From: Sycobia sp. Sy_11
Taxonomy: Eukaryota; Arthropoda; Insecta; Hymenoptera; Epichrysomallidae
Direction of reading: 5' to 3'
Assembly: GCA_018907035.1 (NCBI GenBank)
Contig: JACCIC010000019.1
Span: 1,122,501-1,186,500, forward strand
Length of the DNA stretch: 64,000 nt
Each line of letters opens with the position of its first letter. Positions within the stretch are counted from its first letter, which is position 1. Of the stretch, positions 23,023 through 34,906 are shown one piece after another. The notes beneath the pieces are model-generated. The model searched no databases. It saw only the letters and a list, made by a program, of their open reading frames with translations, and was not told the origin of the DNA. The translations under genes and the position numbers were made by a program.

Positions 23023-23677
23023 ATGAAAAAATTGTTGACTTGATGGGTGCCGCGATTGCTCACGGTAGACCACAAGCGGAAGCGGCTGTTAATTTCAAAG
23101 CAGTGTTTGGAACAATTTAAGCGAGATCTGTGGAACTTTTTGCGTCGAGTTGTTACCGTTGATGAAACCTCGATACATCATGACATGTCAGAAACTAAGT
23201 AACAATCAAAACAATGGATTTCTCGCAGTGAATCTGCTCGAAAGAAGGCAAACACGGTCCCATCGGTCGGAAAGGTCATGGCGACGATATTTGAGATGCG
23301 AAGGGCATCATCCCGATGGACTTTTTAGAAAAAGGATGCACGATCATTGGACAATACTGCCGAGACTTATTGGACCGTTGCGACAAAAATTTGAAGGAGA
23401 TACGGTCACATTTCGTGAAAAAAGGTGTTGTTTCATCACGACAACGCACCAGCACATTCATCTGGAATCGTCGACACCAAACTGCATGAATTGCGTTATC
23501 AATTGCGCACCTCCGTATTCATCCGATCTGGCTCCCAGCGACTTCTTCTTGTTTCCTAATATGAAGAAATGGCTCGTGGGAAAAAAATTTTGCTCAAACG
23601 AGGAAGTCATCGCCGAGACAAAGGTTTATTTTGGAGAGTTCGAAAAATCCTTTTTTTTTGAGGGGTTAAAAAAATGA
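23023..23677 (+). pseudogene. Mariner-type transposase pseudogene (D,D34D)
   Basis: This is a relic of a cut-and-paste transposase of the Tc1/mariner superfamily. Recognisable pieces in order are a WVPRLLT linker segment after MKK; QCLEQFKRD; the first catalytic Asp in a VDET motif (23161); KVMATIF; the second Asp in HHDNAPAH (23440); and the third in DLAPSDFF (23540), followed by KKWL and SNEEV. The N-terminal paired helix-turn-helix region expected before MKK is absent, so an internal deletion joins the 5' untranslated part to the linker. In-frame stops occur at 23041 and 23200, frame shifts near 23293 and 23425, and about 5 bases are missing between the second and third Asp. The Trp that usually follows VDET is Ser. 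It cannot encode active transposase. Confidence 0.9.
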
Positions 23678-25442
23678 CCAGAACTTTGAAAAAACTAAGT
23701 TGAAAACTAAATTGGCTAAGTTGAAAACAAGATATCTTTCGAGCCTTCTGCAAAGTTGTTTCTCAGAAACGATTGATTAACCATTTTTAGTAAAGCCACA
23801 GATGCGATCGTGATCTTAGATTGTAAATTTGACAAACATTGGTAGAAACTAGACACGAGTAGGGATCTTAAATCAACAATATTTATAAAGGCATGCTCAA
23901 GTCTGGACTGGCGATATAGTGTCCTGGAATCGCTCTCGGCATAGTAAAAAATTTGGAAATGCTCTTAGGCTTTGTGCGTTATAATGAAGGTGGAGGCAAC
24001 GAAACTAGCTTTAAGAAATACATACTGTATAGGTTGGAAGGAGAAAAGCAGAAATACTAGATAACCGATAAAATTATGCAATGGTGATATTCTTCAGATG
24101 CGTACGTATAAATTCACGTGTGTGTTCATATTTACTTAGAAATATAGGTTGAGCAGAACTACCATAGAGAACATACCTTGTAGTTCACTGAGGGCCTCAT
24201 TCATTACACCAGGACTCCGTCGTTTTAACTACGGCATCTATCAGCCCGGTTTCCTACTTCTTTGATAGTATAGCGGATTATATATAACTAAACATAAAAG
24301 AAGGTGCGCATTTTTCAATACCATCAGACGATTAGCGACGGTCAAGAGTCAAAGATCAAGTATCGTTATTTTTCCGCCAGTAATTCCAAGCAAATTGGAT
24401 GCCATTCTGAAAGTCCACGTCCATAATGTATAATAACATTTCCCTTATGTCCATACTTCACCTACGCCCTAGAAAAACAAGAAAAAGAAAAAGAACCAGA
24501 AAAAAAAAGAATTTATTCCCCTATAATACTCACGGTGTTGATAAAAGCCTTTCTTCGTCGATGTGCCGAGAAGTCGCGAAATGCCTTGGTTTGCACCGCC
24601 TGGCGATGATCATTATTATCACAGTCTCTCGCTCGCTCGCTCGTATCGTCCGGCCGTATAACATGCGATGTGTCCGGGACATATATAGTCCGAGCGTAAA
24701 CGAGGGGTCTCGGAAGAAGCTTCAAGGTACCCTCTTGGGTGTTACTTTATGCCTTTAGATGCGCTCTAGCGACTTTTCGAGGTTATTAGGCCCAAAAATC
24801 GACGTCATTTTCGAAAGAAGGCCCATTTATTTTCCGATAATGGACATTTTCTGATAAAATTAAATCAAGTTCAGTATGTAATATAGTCACTTCGATAAAT
24901 AATTACGTTTTACAGTTTTTTTGCCTCTTATATATTTTTCGTAAAATTCATATTTCAAGCAGAACAGCTTAAAAAATGACTGAACTTGTCATTATTCTAG
25001 AATAATTTAATTTTTGGAAAAAGTTATTCTTTTTGACAAAAAAGGGCTTTATCTCAAGAATCAGCAATTCTTGGGGGTTCATAAACTTGAACAATCGATT
25101 GAGCACAGCGAAGAAAACATGAAATAAGGCCAAAAGGGACTTATCACCTAAAATAAGGTGATCTTGAATTTGCTATGGGACCGCTAATACAACGCCCGAA
25201 TCTACATCCCGAATAATAGTGATAAATCGTTCGTTTCTTTCCTTGAAAAGTTGCCTATCCGCGCGATATATAAATGTGCGCTTGCAAGGAACCCAATAAA
25301 GTTCTCAAAGGGATGCGCAAACAGTCAGCAGGTTGTACAGAACTGGCAAGCGAATAATAATGTATTGTTGAAAGATCGGTCTTATATCTATACACAGATT
25401 GTTATATACTTTCTTTTCATTGTTCTCCCCCTCTTTCTCACA
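23678..25442. other. AT-rich sequence right of the mariner relic
   Basis: No matching right terminal repeat is visible. The frame at 24426-24758 (+) has a Lys/Arg-rich start and a GCTC tetranucleotide run near 24629, but no domain is seen. CpG is less frequent than in the island regions. Confidence 0.5.

Positions 25443-25493
<51 letters not shown>
25443..25493. repeat. (CT)n microsatellite
   Basis: A pure CT run of about 25 units. Confidence 0.95.
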
Positions 25494-25497
<4 letters not shown>

Positions 25498-25703
25498 TAT
25501 CTCTATCTTTCTCTCTCCATACATACATATTTATATATCTATATACAGTATATTGAACGATCGTGGCATCGACATATAAGTGTTAATACCGAATGGCAAT
25601 CCTACAAAATGTCCAGTTTTTCAAATTTAACCAATAAATTATGGCAGCGCGTGTTGCTTGTAGTCCTCGTCGACTCTTTCCTATCTCTTCTATATGTATA
25701 TTA

Positions 25704-25706
<3 letters not shown>

Positions 25707-25748
<42 letters not shown>
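25707..25748. repeat. (TA)n microsatellite
   Basis: A pure run of about 21 units, followed at about 25800-25860 by a short GC-rich patch. Confidence 0.95.
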
Positions 25749-25751
<3 letters not shown>

Positions 25752-26025
25752 TATACCTGCTTGACAAATTTAATCGTTTGATCCCGAAATAAATCAACTC
25801 GAACGCCGGAGGGAACGCGCCGGGCGATCGGACGCGACGCGCGGCGCGGCCTTTACGATCAATTTGTGGTTAGAAGGGAATAATTGCCTCGTTCTGTAAC
25901 CCAACCAATTATAATAGGTTTTGTGACCTTTGACGTGATGAAAATTCCCAGCAGCAGCAGCAGTATATATATAGCATTGAAACCGCGAGCGAGGCTTCTT
26001 TTTCTAACGACGTAGAACTTCTTGT

Positions 26026-26034
26026 GTATGTATG

Positions 26035-26086
<52 letters not shown>
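26026..26086. repeat. (TATG)n then (TA)n compound microsatellite
   Basis: Three TATG units at 26026-26038 pass directly into a TA run to 26086. A (CAG)n-like patch lies near 25950. Confidence 0.95.
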
Positions 26087-26094
<8 letters not shown>

Positions 26095-27526
26095 TATTTG
26101 AGTTCGTGATTTTTGTTACCTTGGGAAAGGTCGAAGATCTTTTAATCTGACGAATGACCGGGAGCTCGTAACATTATATATCGGTTAGAAAAGATAAAGT
26201 GTAAATTGGATTCCGAGGAATCGAGCTTTTGAGTTAGTGAGGCAGTGACAATCACTGCGCGAGGCCTGTGTAGAAGATATTTAAAATTATAATAGAATAA
26301 GCTATACTTGATGTATATATATATAAAACCAACGAAAAAGTAATTTTGTGTCCTTGTTCAAAACATTCATTCCGGTGAATTTTTCAAAATGATCTCATTC
26401 GCTAGAAAAATGAAAGATGAATCACAATTGACACTGGTGTCGAGGCTGATATGCATGTCTTCATACACATATGTAGGCGTACGCGCACACGTGCACAAGT
26501 ATATATATGTCGTCGTGTAATAACACGTTAATTAATTAACTAAAAATATTGAAAGTGCGAGGAATACATCTGCATATTTTCTGGTACCAAATTTTTGTTC
26601 AATGAAAATTCATTGATGAAACACTCAAATTATACAAGTTGTATACAATAATATTTACATTTGTTTATCAGACTTGGTGAATTATTTATGAATAGGATCA
26701 GCAAATTCCTAGTACGATTACATAATCGCTATAAATCTAAATAACTCTGTACTAAATTTTTTATCTCAAAATTTCAAGGGATGATCCATTAATTATATCG
26801 TTGATTCATTCTTGATAATAATATGTATCTGGTGACAAAGAAGATCAAAATATATTAATCATTATCGCATCGAACTGATTAGAGTAAAATTTGAGAAACC
26901 TCGGTACACATTTTCCAATTAAATTGCTTATTGGAGTAAGGCTATTGTCAACGTATGCGGACTCTGAAACAGCTCTTAATACCAGATTTCATCAAGTACG
27001 GATTTTTCGGCGTCCAATCGAACCTGTTTCTTTTTGTTTTTACATGCCTTATTCGATGAAGAACATTGGCTTGATCGTATACACATGAACGTCCGTGCTA
27101 CGGTTCAAGGCCATTTCACCGCCCCCTCGCGCGCAAATTTATCCCCACCAGTCGTTCAGCGACACGCGCCGTTCGTTACGCGGCTGTATTCCTCGATCGA
27201 GCCTCCCGGTATAATGCATAATAACGAATTATCGCATCTTCGTAAATCCACGCGCGACCGGTTACGCTATCGCGTCGATTTTACGGCATGTACGCATAAG
27301 CCGTGGAACAATTGCGCCGAGCGACTTATATCGATGCTCGGTGCGGGGAATAAGAAGCAAAATGGCAAAAAAAAGAAGCAAACAAAAAAATAAGCCAAAA
27401 AAAAAAGACTCCGAGTACAGCTTCCGGTGTAGCCGATAACCCGAGCGGTATCAAAACCACGGGATTTGAATTTCTGCTGCCGCGTGCAATAGAAGCGTAA
27501 TATTACGTGCATATACGCATATATAG

Positions 27527-27534
<8 letters not shown>
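26087..27534. other. Non-coding stretch with a GC-richer centre
   Basis: AT-rich to 27060, then a GC-richer, TCGA/CGCG-rich patch at 27100-27340 and A-rich sequence to 27410. The open frame at 27034-27393 (+) has no recognisable domain. Confidence 0.5.

Positions 27535-27566
<32 letters not shown>
27535..27566. repeat. (TA)n microsatellite
   Basis: A pure run of about 16 units. Confidence 0.95.
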
Positions 27567-27570
<4 letters not shown>

Positions 27571-28455
27571 GTAGTGCATACGTTGATAAGAGCGAATCGT
27601 TAAAAGTAATCCGGTCTTTCGGGGCATCAACAGTGAGAAGCGCGAGCGCTCGCACGTGCCGGGAATTAGTTAGAGCAAATATTTTCGAATCATCGTCTAC
27701 ATTATAAATGCGCAGAGCGCTAATCCCTTCCCCCCTTTTTTCTTCTTCCACTCATTCTCGTATTGTAATACATATCAGGATGGATAATTGGTCGAATCCG
27801 AGATTAAATTAAGCCCTAGCTTGCGCGTAACTTTCTCGTATCCCGATTATATTATCACCGTCTGTAGGGTTTCCAACGAAAATATATTTTGTCGATTTAG
27901 GGAAAATATATGGTACATTATTCATGTCTATTAATGTATATTAATTAGTAGCAGTAATTTGCAGTACATTAATTAGCATAGCATTTCGTAGTATAGTAAC
28001 GTGTATATTAATTATTTGGAAAATTATTGCGAGAAGTGGCCGTTTGTCGTATTCGTTACAACGAGGACAACGGTGGAATGAAATTCGCATTATTGCATGG
28101 GTTTTCTACCACGACACGATTCGGTGGAATACCGATCGGACGTAATGCGAGTCATAGCCATTGAAATTTGAATTATTCCCTTTCCGTACTCAGTCGCTCA
28201 ACCGAAACTTCAATACTGATATAGTGTATTTACATTTATAGAATTATTTGCGGCTCAAAATCAAACGGGAGAATAATTAATTATTATGGAAACTCTGTTC
28301 AAGCAATGTATTTTCTTTACGTCCCACCTGCATTATAATTCGTAGCAAGTACGGTACACGAGTTTCTGCGGCCAATTAATATTTCGCTAGTTTGGCGTTC
28401 CATTAATCCAACTATAATGTACAGTAAAATTCGAAGTAATATATATATAATAAAA

Positions 28456-28462
<7 letters not shown>
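27567..28462. other. AT-rich stretch
   Basis: No gene seen. TTAATTAG/TATTAAT words recur at about 27930-28010. Confidence 0.55.

Positions 28463-28514
<52 letters not shown>
28463..28514. repeat. (TA)n microsatellite
   Basis: A pure run of about 26 units beside a GC-richer patch (28520-28700). Confidence 0.95.
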
Positions 28515-28517
<3 letters not shown>

Positions 28518-28710
28518 ACACGCCGGCTCCATGTCGCCGAGATCGGTGATTACGCTATCCAGATACAGATATATAGCTGCAAAAAAAGTCGCAGACACGG
28601 GCCGAAACATTCAAGGCCGCGCGATTCAGTAGATACGCGCGCGCTCGGTGCGACGCGACGACGCGTTCACGCTTCATATATTCGGCGCGGCGCATCGAGG
28701 TTTAAACTCG

Positions 28711-28750
28711 TTCAAAAAAAAAAAAAAAAAAAAAATAACAAAAAAAAAAC
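28711..28750. repeat. Poly(A) tract
   Basis: A run of more than 20 A, a TAAC interruption and a further A run. No retroposon body recognised. Confidence 0.85.
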
Positions 28751-29377
28751 TGAAGTCACGTAAGAGTTCAATGTAAAATCTTTTGAAATTCGTGCAAATA
28801 TTCAACTACTCGCGTAAAGCGAAATCATCAAATTTTTTTACAGAGCAAGGTTTTTCGTAAACTGTACAATTTTGGATCTTTATTCTTATAAGTTTTGTAT
28901 AAATACACACGTATTTGCGGAAAACTTACGGGCAAACATTAAATGCTGTGCTTCTTTAATAGATATCTGTTTATTTCGCAGGGTAATGCTCACAGTTTCT
29001 ATTGATTGGTGTATAGAATGGGATTTTTTTTTCTCTTTTGATATCGGGCTTTTTGACATCAATCTGTAAATTTTAAGCCGGTGCATTTTAATACTTTTAT
29101 TAATATTTCCACGCCAGAGACATAAATTCCATCTAACGTCGCTTAAAAATACAGTTTTTCAAAAATTATATATTTCAATTATCAGCCTTGAAATTCGTAT
29201 GTTATGCAAAACGTTTGTTTGATCGAAAGCACAACAGCGTCAGTGCTTAATTATACAGCGATTCGCCCTGATAATTTTCAATATTGCAAAGTGAAAATTT
29301 ATCCCGACACTTTGCACGATGGTTTGTAGCAAAAAAAAATCACTAAGGAATCATCGAACTAAAATGGTAAGATGGCT
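28751..29377. other. AT-rich stretch; possible 3' region of a minus-strand gene
   Basis: On the minus strand this lies downstream of the open frame ending at 29378. It contains AATAAA on the minus strand at 29096-29101 and 28970-28975, which could serve as poly(A) signals but are also common by chance in AT-rich DNA. Confidence 0.4.
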
Positions 29378-29770
29378 TTAACGAGATATAGCGATATTGC
29401 TGCAATATAGATTATCTTCATCGGGGAAATCGGCTGGCGGAAGCTGTACGACCTCCATATTCGAATTAAGCATCGTCGTCAAGATCGAAAGTCGCTTCTT
29501 AAATCGGCCGACAAACCTGTTAGATGAGAACAGCGCCTGTAGCGAATATTTGACACGTTCTACGCTTCGTGACGATAAAAGCTCTCGAAAACTTCTGTCG
29601 TAAATCGTGTCTGACATAATACAGGAGTCATTGAAATCCGAATTCTTGGCTTTTGTACCGACGAGAGGTTTTATTTCCTCTTTGAAGCCGCTTATCGAAT
29701 TTATTTGTTTTATTAAACACGTCGACTGAGCGACTGACAAATAAAAAGCCTCGCTATTGGCTGTTAACAT
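29378..29770 (-). CDS. Candidate protein-coding frame, 130 aa, unknown
   Basis: The minus-strand frame runs from an ATG at 29770 to a TAA at 29378 through sequence without simple repeats, in an AT-rich neighbourhood where 130 open codons are not expected. The protein is mixed and soluble-looking: no signal peptide, no membrane segment, Cys at 18, 50 and 123, a basic, Ser/Leu-rich middle (about 56-100, including RFKKRL) and an acidic tail (PPADFPDEDN, about 111-120). A CAG directly before the G of GATG could be a splice acceptor, so this may be a terminal exon and not a complete gene. The next upstream stop is ten codons before the ATG. I recognise no family. Confidence 0.4.
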   Translation of the reverse strand: MLTANSEAFYLSVAQSTCLIKQINSISGFKEEIKPLVGTKAKNSDFNDSCIMSDTIYDRSFRELLSSRSVERVKYSLQALFSSNRFVGRFKKRLSILTTMLNSNMEVVQLPPADFPDEDNLYCSNIAISR

Positions 29771-30689
29771 CCTGTTATTTTTAGAACGCTTAGAATATCA
29801 CGCAACAATTAAATGCTTTCCTTTCAAGCGCCGCCAGTGTACATAAAATGTAAGTGTCATGTGGTTTTGGGATTGTTTTTAAAAGAATAACTTAAATGTG
29901 CATTTAGATTGGACGCAACCTTTCATAGTTTTGATACAGTAACCAAATTTACCTTGCTATTATGAAATTGCAAATAGTGTTTCACTATCGGGCATTGGCC
30001 TTGAAGAACGTGTAAGATTGCTCGTTTTTAACAACCTTTTCACAGCTCAAAATTTAAGTTAAAAATAGACAAATATGTTTTACATCTATATGATGTACAT
30101 CGCGATGACCATGCCTTATTGATTTATTACAAGAATTGTTCGTATAAAAGAAAGAAGAGTAATTTTGTATTATGGGAAGCAGATATGAAATCATAAGTGA
30201 GTAATGACGAAAAAAGCTGCAAATTTGAGAGAAAGTAATCAAAAAAAGCCTCGATCAAGCGAGAATTGCTAATGTATTATTTATTTAAAGACGGGACCAA
30301 AAATTTTCACTGATAAGCATTCGAAGAGACCAAAAAAAGGGCGTGACACATGTTTAACAGGACCAGCAATCCGACTTTATCACCTTCGAAGATTAAGCCC
30401 CCCTTTTTTATATACTTACCGATCGTATAATAGTCGACCAACGATGTTCCGTTCTCGCTTTAGATTACGTCTATAATAAGATCGCGTTAAAACAGCTCGC
30501 GTAAATCTGCAAATTAACGCGTTAAGCACGCTTGAGTAATAAACGGGACAAGCATGAGAAGAAGATGAAGAAGAAGAAAAATAAGAAGAAGAACCAGTAC
30601 ATTATTGTCCAAGCTCGTCGCAATAGTATATATAACCACCAGTGCTAAATGTAAAAGACTAGAGCCGAAGGATTGTTAGGCCGATACAG

Positions 30690-30690
<1 letters not shown>
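29771..30690. other. AT-rich stretch
   Basis: No upstream exon for the minus-strand candidate could be identified. An AAG-rich patch lies near 30555-30590. Confidence 0.5.

Positions 30691-30741
<51 letters not shown>
30691..30741. repeat. (TA)n microsatellite
   Basis: A pure run of about 25 units. Confidence 0.95.
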
Positions 30742-30743
<2 letters not shown>

Positions 30744-31049
30744 TCTACAAACATATGTCACCCCTATTTTTTACGACACCTGCGCGCAGCGCTAATTACA
30801 TAGTCATAATGCATGATGTATATCCTCGAGTTTAATGAGACGGTAAAAGATGGAAGACAGAAACAAATCTGAGAATTAAGCGACTGATGTACGCGTGGCA
30901 CATCGATAATCTTGCATTATGTGGAAAATCTTATATATCCATTGCGCGACGCTGAGTATAGAACGCGCCTCGATTTATAATCCATTATATTTAATTGAGA
31001 GCGAAAAAATTTCGCTCGCTACTCTCTTCTGTTGGCAGTATTACAGGGG

Positions 31050-31074
31050 AAGAGAGAGAGAGAGAGAGAGAAAG
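31050..31074. repeat. (GA)n microsatellite
   Basis: A pure AG run of about 11 units, then imperfect GA sequence. Confidence 0.9.
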
Positions 31075-32700
31075 AGGGGGAGAGAGCTGATTAATTCGCA
31101 AAATTCTTGCTGTGTGTCCGAGCGCGACGGAATTTTCAAGTATACGTATCGTTAGGTATATACTTATAATCGTCGTCGCTCCGCTTCGCTTCTTCCACGG
31201 ATGTTCGGTAAGGTCGAAATAATGAATGCGGCTGTTATGAGCACGAATCGGGTGCGAGTAATTTACATTTGGAAATGTTCGAAATGGCATTTTTTGGCCT
31301 GGATACTGGCCGATGATACAGGCGAGGACGATAGTGACGATAATGATTTGGACAAGGTTACGAGAGGATTGTGAAACAGTGTCCGTATAATATGTATAGT
31401 TATAAATTATCGTTATACAATTATTAATGCTGTCAGCAAGAACTATTTATGTAATAAAGTAATTCTCTATATATATATAAAGTATTGAATAATCCTTCAT
31501 TTACGTCACTTGATTTGACGGCTTCCTTTTTTCCGGATGAAAGCAAAAGCGAATGAAATACAGCACGGACGACAATATACCCCCAAATTCATGACAGTGT
31601 ATAGCATCCGACAATTCGGCGCGTGTATTACTTTTAGCAAAATATCATAACTAGAGTACTGTAATAAATAATTGGTATTAAAGGAATGATAAGGCGTATA
31701 ATATCGGAATCTTTAGTGCGATACACTTTAAATTGAGCACGATTCTTATAGTACCTGACACTAGTCACTATTTGGCACGTAGAGAATATAGCGTATTGTT
31801 ATATTTTTAAATTATTCCATTTCCGTTACAGAATTACTTAACCACGTAATAAATTATATATACATTTGACTAATTAATTCCGAACGCATGGATTTCCTTC
31901 AATGAATATCGTGATAATTAAAAACTGGAACGTCGGCTTCTGTTAGTAACCTTTATTTAAAATATTGAAATTTATTCTTCGTGTATGAATTTGGTTAAAA
32001 TTTTCGTAATTGAATTAAGTAAAAAATTATCATTCCCGAAGATGTACGTATTTCTTTTATATAATAGAGGTGAGCAAGAAAAAGTAACAGTTCTTCAAGA
32101 CATTTGCTTAATTTAAGGTGGCTGATGCCCGACTCCGAGCACAATAAGATCGATATATAATAAAATTTTTCTGATTTCGCTGAAATAATTTTCAACAATG
32201 TTAAATGTATAAATTAATCAAATAATTGTTAAAATCAACAACTCAAATAGAATTGTATTTCACACTTGTAAGGTTTATACATATATATTCTATCATTACT
32301 TACACAGTATTAGTAAACTATTACAATTAACTTCGAAACCTACACCTGTCATCGGATATTGTTGGACACCATTTGAAAATACTCTCTAAAATGTAGCTTT
32401 AAATTTCGTGGGATTTCATATAAAATTTCCTTTTTTTATGGTACATTCTATATTGAATAACATATTTTTATAATATTCATTATTTATTGTGCATAACTTC
32501 AAACGCAGCTCAGAAACATTTTTTTTTTTCACAATTCGCAAGTTCGGAATCTGGATTCTAGATTTAACTTTTCTCGTACCGCCATAGCCTATTTTTCCAA
32601 ATAAAAATCTATTAGAAAATCCGCCATACTACGTATAATATACTTAATAACGTGCGCGGCTATGAACACGGGACAGTTGCCTTAACGCACCGATACGCCG
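31075..32700. other. AT-rich stretch
   Basis: No gene, hairpin or terminal repeat recognised. Confidence 0.55.
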
Positions 32701-33040
32701 TATAGATCGTGAAAAAGAAACAAAAAAAAAAAAAAAAAAACAAAAAACCCAAAGAAAAAAAGAAACCGAGAAGGAAAACTGTACGCTTTAGATATTATAG
32801 AGCGCCAAAGCCAAACAATGACGACAGCGACAATGAAGACGATGAAGACGAAGACGATGACGATCGGCCGTTTGACGCCGATCTCCGCGCGACCTCGACT
32901 CGCGCAAAGAGAGGAAGAAGAAGAAGCGGGGGGGAGGCGGGGGAAACGAAGAGAAAAAAAACACGAGAAAAAGAAGATGAGAGCGAGAAGGAGAAACACT
33001 TAGTGGCACGTGCGCGTAAGAGTATTGAGTAAACGACCGC
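32701..33040 (+). other. A-rich and purine-rich block with charged open frame
   Basis: A run of A and AAAC sequence (about 32712-32760) is followed by GACGAT/GAAGA-rich sequence. The plus-strand frame 32709-33032 encodes Lys-rich, then Asp/Glu-rich, then Lys/Arg/Glu-rich sequence. Such low-complexity charged frames arise readily from purine-rich DNA, but a real nuclear acidic/basic tail exon would look similar. No domain is visible. Confidence 0.25.
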
Positions 33041-33177
33041 TCGCGAATTTATTATTAGCATTCGCCGGAATCGCGCAAGGTCGAGAGAGTCACTGTCGGG
33101 CATCGGTTTATACAAAGTGTAGCAATTCTGGACGTCTGTGTGTATATATATAGGGAAAGTCCCGGAAAGTGGGATGG

Positions 33178-33212
33178 GAGAGAAAGAGAGAGAGAGAGCG
33201 AGAAAGAGAGAT
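33178..33212. repeat. Imperfect (GA)n tract
   Basis: AG-rich tract with AAAG and GCGAG interruptions. Confidence 0.85.
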
Positions 33213-33350
33213 GGGGGCCGGAATCGCAGAGGGACGTAGACTGGAGATATTTGGAAATTTTCGCGGAGAAAATAATCAGTATATATAGTTGGGACAAGGA
33301 AGTAAGCCGTCCGTGATTACGCAAACACGGAGGCGAAAGAAGACTCCAAC

Positions 33351-33380
33351 TTCTTCTTCTTCTTCTTCTTCGTCTTCTTC
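33351..33380. repeat. (TTC)n microsatellite
   Basis: Nearly pure TTC units with one CGT interruption. Confidence 0.9.
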
Positions 33381-34730
33381 ATTTTTTTTTTATTTCATTT
33401 TACGTTTTACAAGAGAGCGAGTGGCTTAGTGGTGGGGTGAGGTAGGGAGGGGGAAGGGAGGAAGAGAGCGGGCGATTCCGTTCTTTTTTTATACGTCTGT
33501 GGCTTTGGTAGAGGTCGAGATAGCAAACATTCGGAATTTATGATAAACTGCTATACGTTGCGCAATTTCGAATTGTATTTTTATACGATTTAACGTTCGT
33601 ACGAACTATATATCAGTTTGACTTTGATTCTCTAGATTATTTGATGTATTATATTGAATCTTAAGGCGAGACATATCGAGAATTTTCAACGTGCCGCTTA
33701 GCGTTTATGATTTCAAATTAATCTTATGAAGAATAGGTTTTTTTTTGGATTTATAAAAAAAAGAAGAAAAAAAAAATGAAATTTACTATTAGATATAAGG
33801 TTTGAAAACAAAACGAATGAAACTGTATAACGTGTAGAGCGCTGTAAACTGCGCAGGTGACACAGGTGTTAGAGAATAATTCTGACGCACGTACGTTAGT
33901 TCATTATGACATCTTTGATTTCAAATGTTTGACAAAGTATCACTTTGTGTTCCATTTCAATATTTTTACTTAGCTATAGCTAAGAGTCACGGTAATTTTG
34001 CATACAGGGTGTTTAAAAAAAACACTGCAATTCCATTAGAACTATTCGAATTTTCGTTCATCTATGAAGAAGATTTCAACTAAAAGAATTCTCAAGAATT
34101 TAAGAACACGATCTCATGCCGAGATTCAATTTGACATTGGCTTTTTTATCTTCGAAGTATTTTCACATTTCTCGGTATAATTAATTTTTTTTTTGCCAGA
34201 CGAGATTTCGATATTTTTTCGGATACTCTGAATATATTTAAATCGATTATAAAAATGGCGTATTTTTAAGTAATGTAACAAAGGAATAACTTTTTTGCTT
34301 CTTAGCGTGCGTTCGAGAGGTTAATGCCCAAATGAAAATGTAAGGGAGTGAATGAGAATTTTCAAATGAAACATATTCATGATAATGTGTTTTTCATTCG
34401 TGGATAAATCGCGGAAGAACATCGAGCGTTTTAATATTGAATGATAATTGAATATGTTTCGATAGTCCACACGAACTCATTAGCAGTTCTTCGGTTTATC
34501 CTAGAACGTCAGAAATATTTTTAACTGCACATTTACGAATACGTAAAAGTTGCTTTTATACAATTGATTAACCCAAGCTTGCACAAGTAGTAAGCCATTT
34601 GATCTGCCGTTTATTAAAGTAACAAGTTACTAAAATTCCGCGGTGAAGACAAATGACAACCGTTGCTTTAAGAACACAATACACTTTTAATGCACTTTAG
34701 CCTATAATATTACTTATACGTCTGCAAAAG
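33381..34730. other. AT-rich stretch with a possible repeat-element tip
   Basis: Contains CAGGGTGTTT at 34005-34014, a motif similar to the ends of several insect repeat families, inside a short palindrome (GTGTTT 34009-34014, AAACAC 34020-34025). No opposite end was found. Otherwise unremarkable. Confidence 0.4.
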
Positions 34731-34906
34731 GCGCGGGAGAAGGCCGGGAGAACGGGGCGGACGTGTCGCTCCGTCTAAATAAACCGGAATCGTTGCAGAA
34801 GCAATCTCCGGGATTCGAGCCTCGCGGCCAGATCGACGGCTCGGCTATCGCTGCCAGGGCCCGCGAGCTCCAGGAAGCGATCGTCGTACGGCTGGAGAAT
34901 AAAGGG
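34731..34906 (+). CDS. Candidate internal coding exon, unknown gene
   Basis: A 176-base GC-rich segment stands out from AT-rich flanks. The plus-strand frame is open from 34691 to a stop at 34988, and its codons end mostly in G or C. A short helical, charged peptide is readable, including IAARARELQEAIVVRLENKG. A possible acceptor is TGCAAAAG ending at 34730, and a possible donor is GTGAAA at 34907; both are weak. The reverse strand is also open (34714-34956), so the strand is not certain. No family is recognised. Confidence 0.3.

Noticed and set aside
23276..23461. Minus-strand frame over the mariner relic
   Set aside because: A shadow of the transposase sequence on the other strand.
32709..33032. 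Acidic/basic nuclear protein on the plus strand
   Set aside because: Charged low-complexity sequence is what purine-rich DNA encodes. Kept only as a composition block, since no start, splice site or domain supports it.
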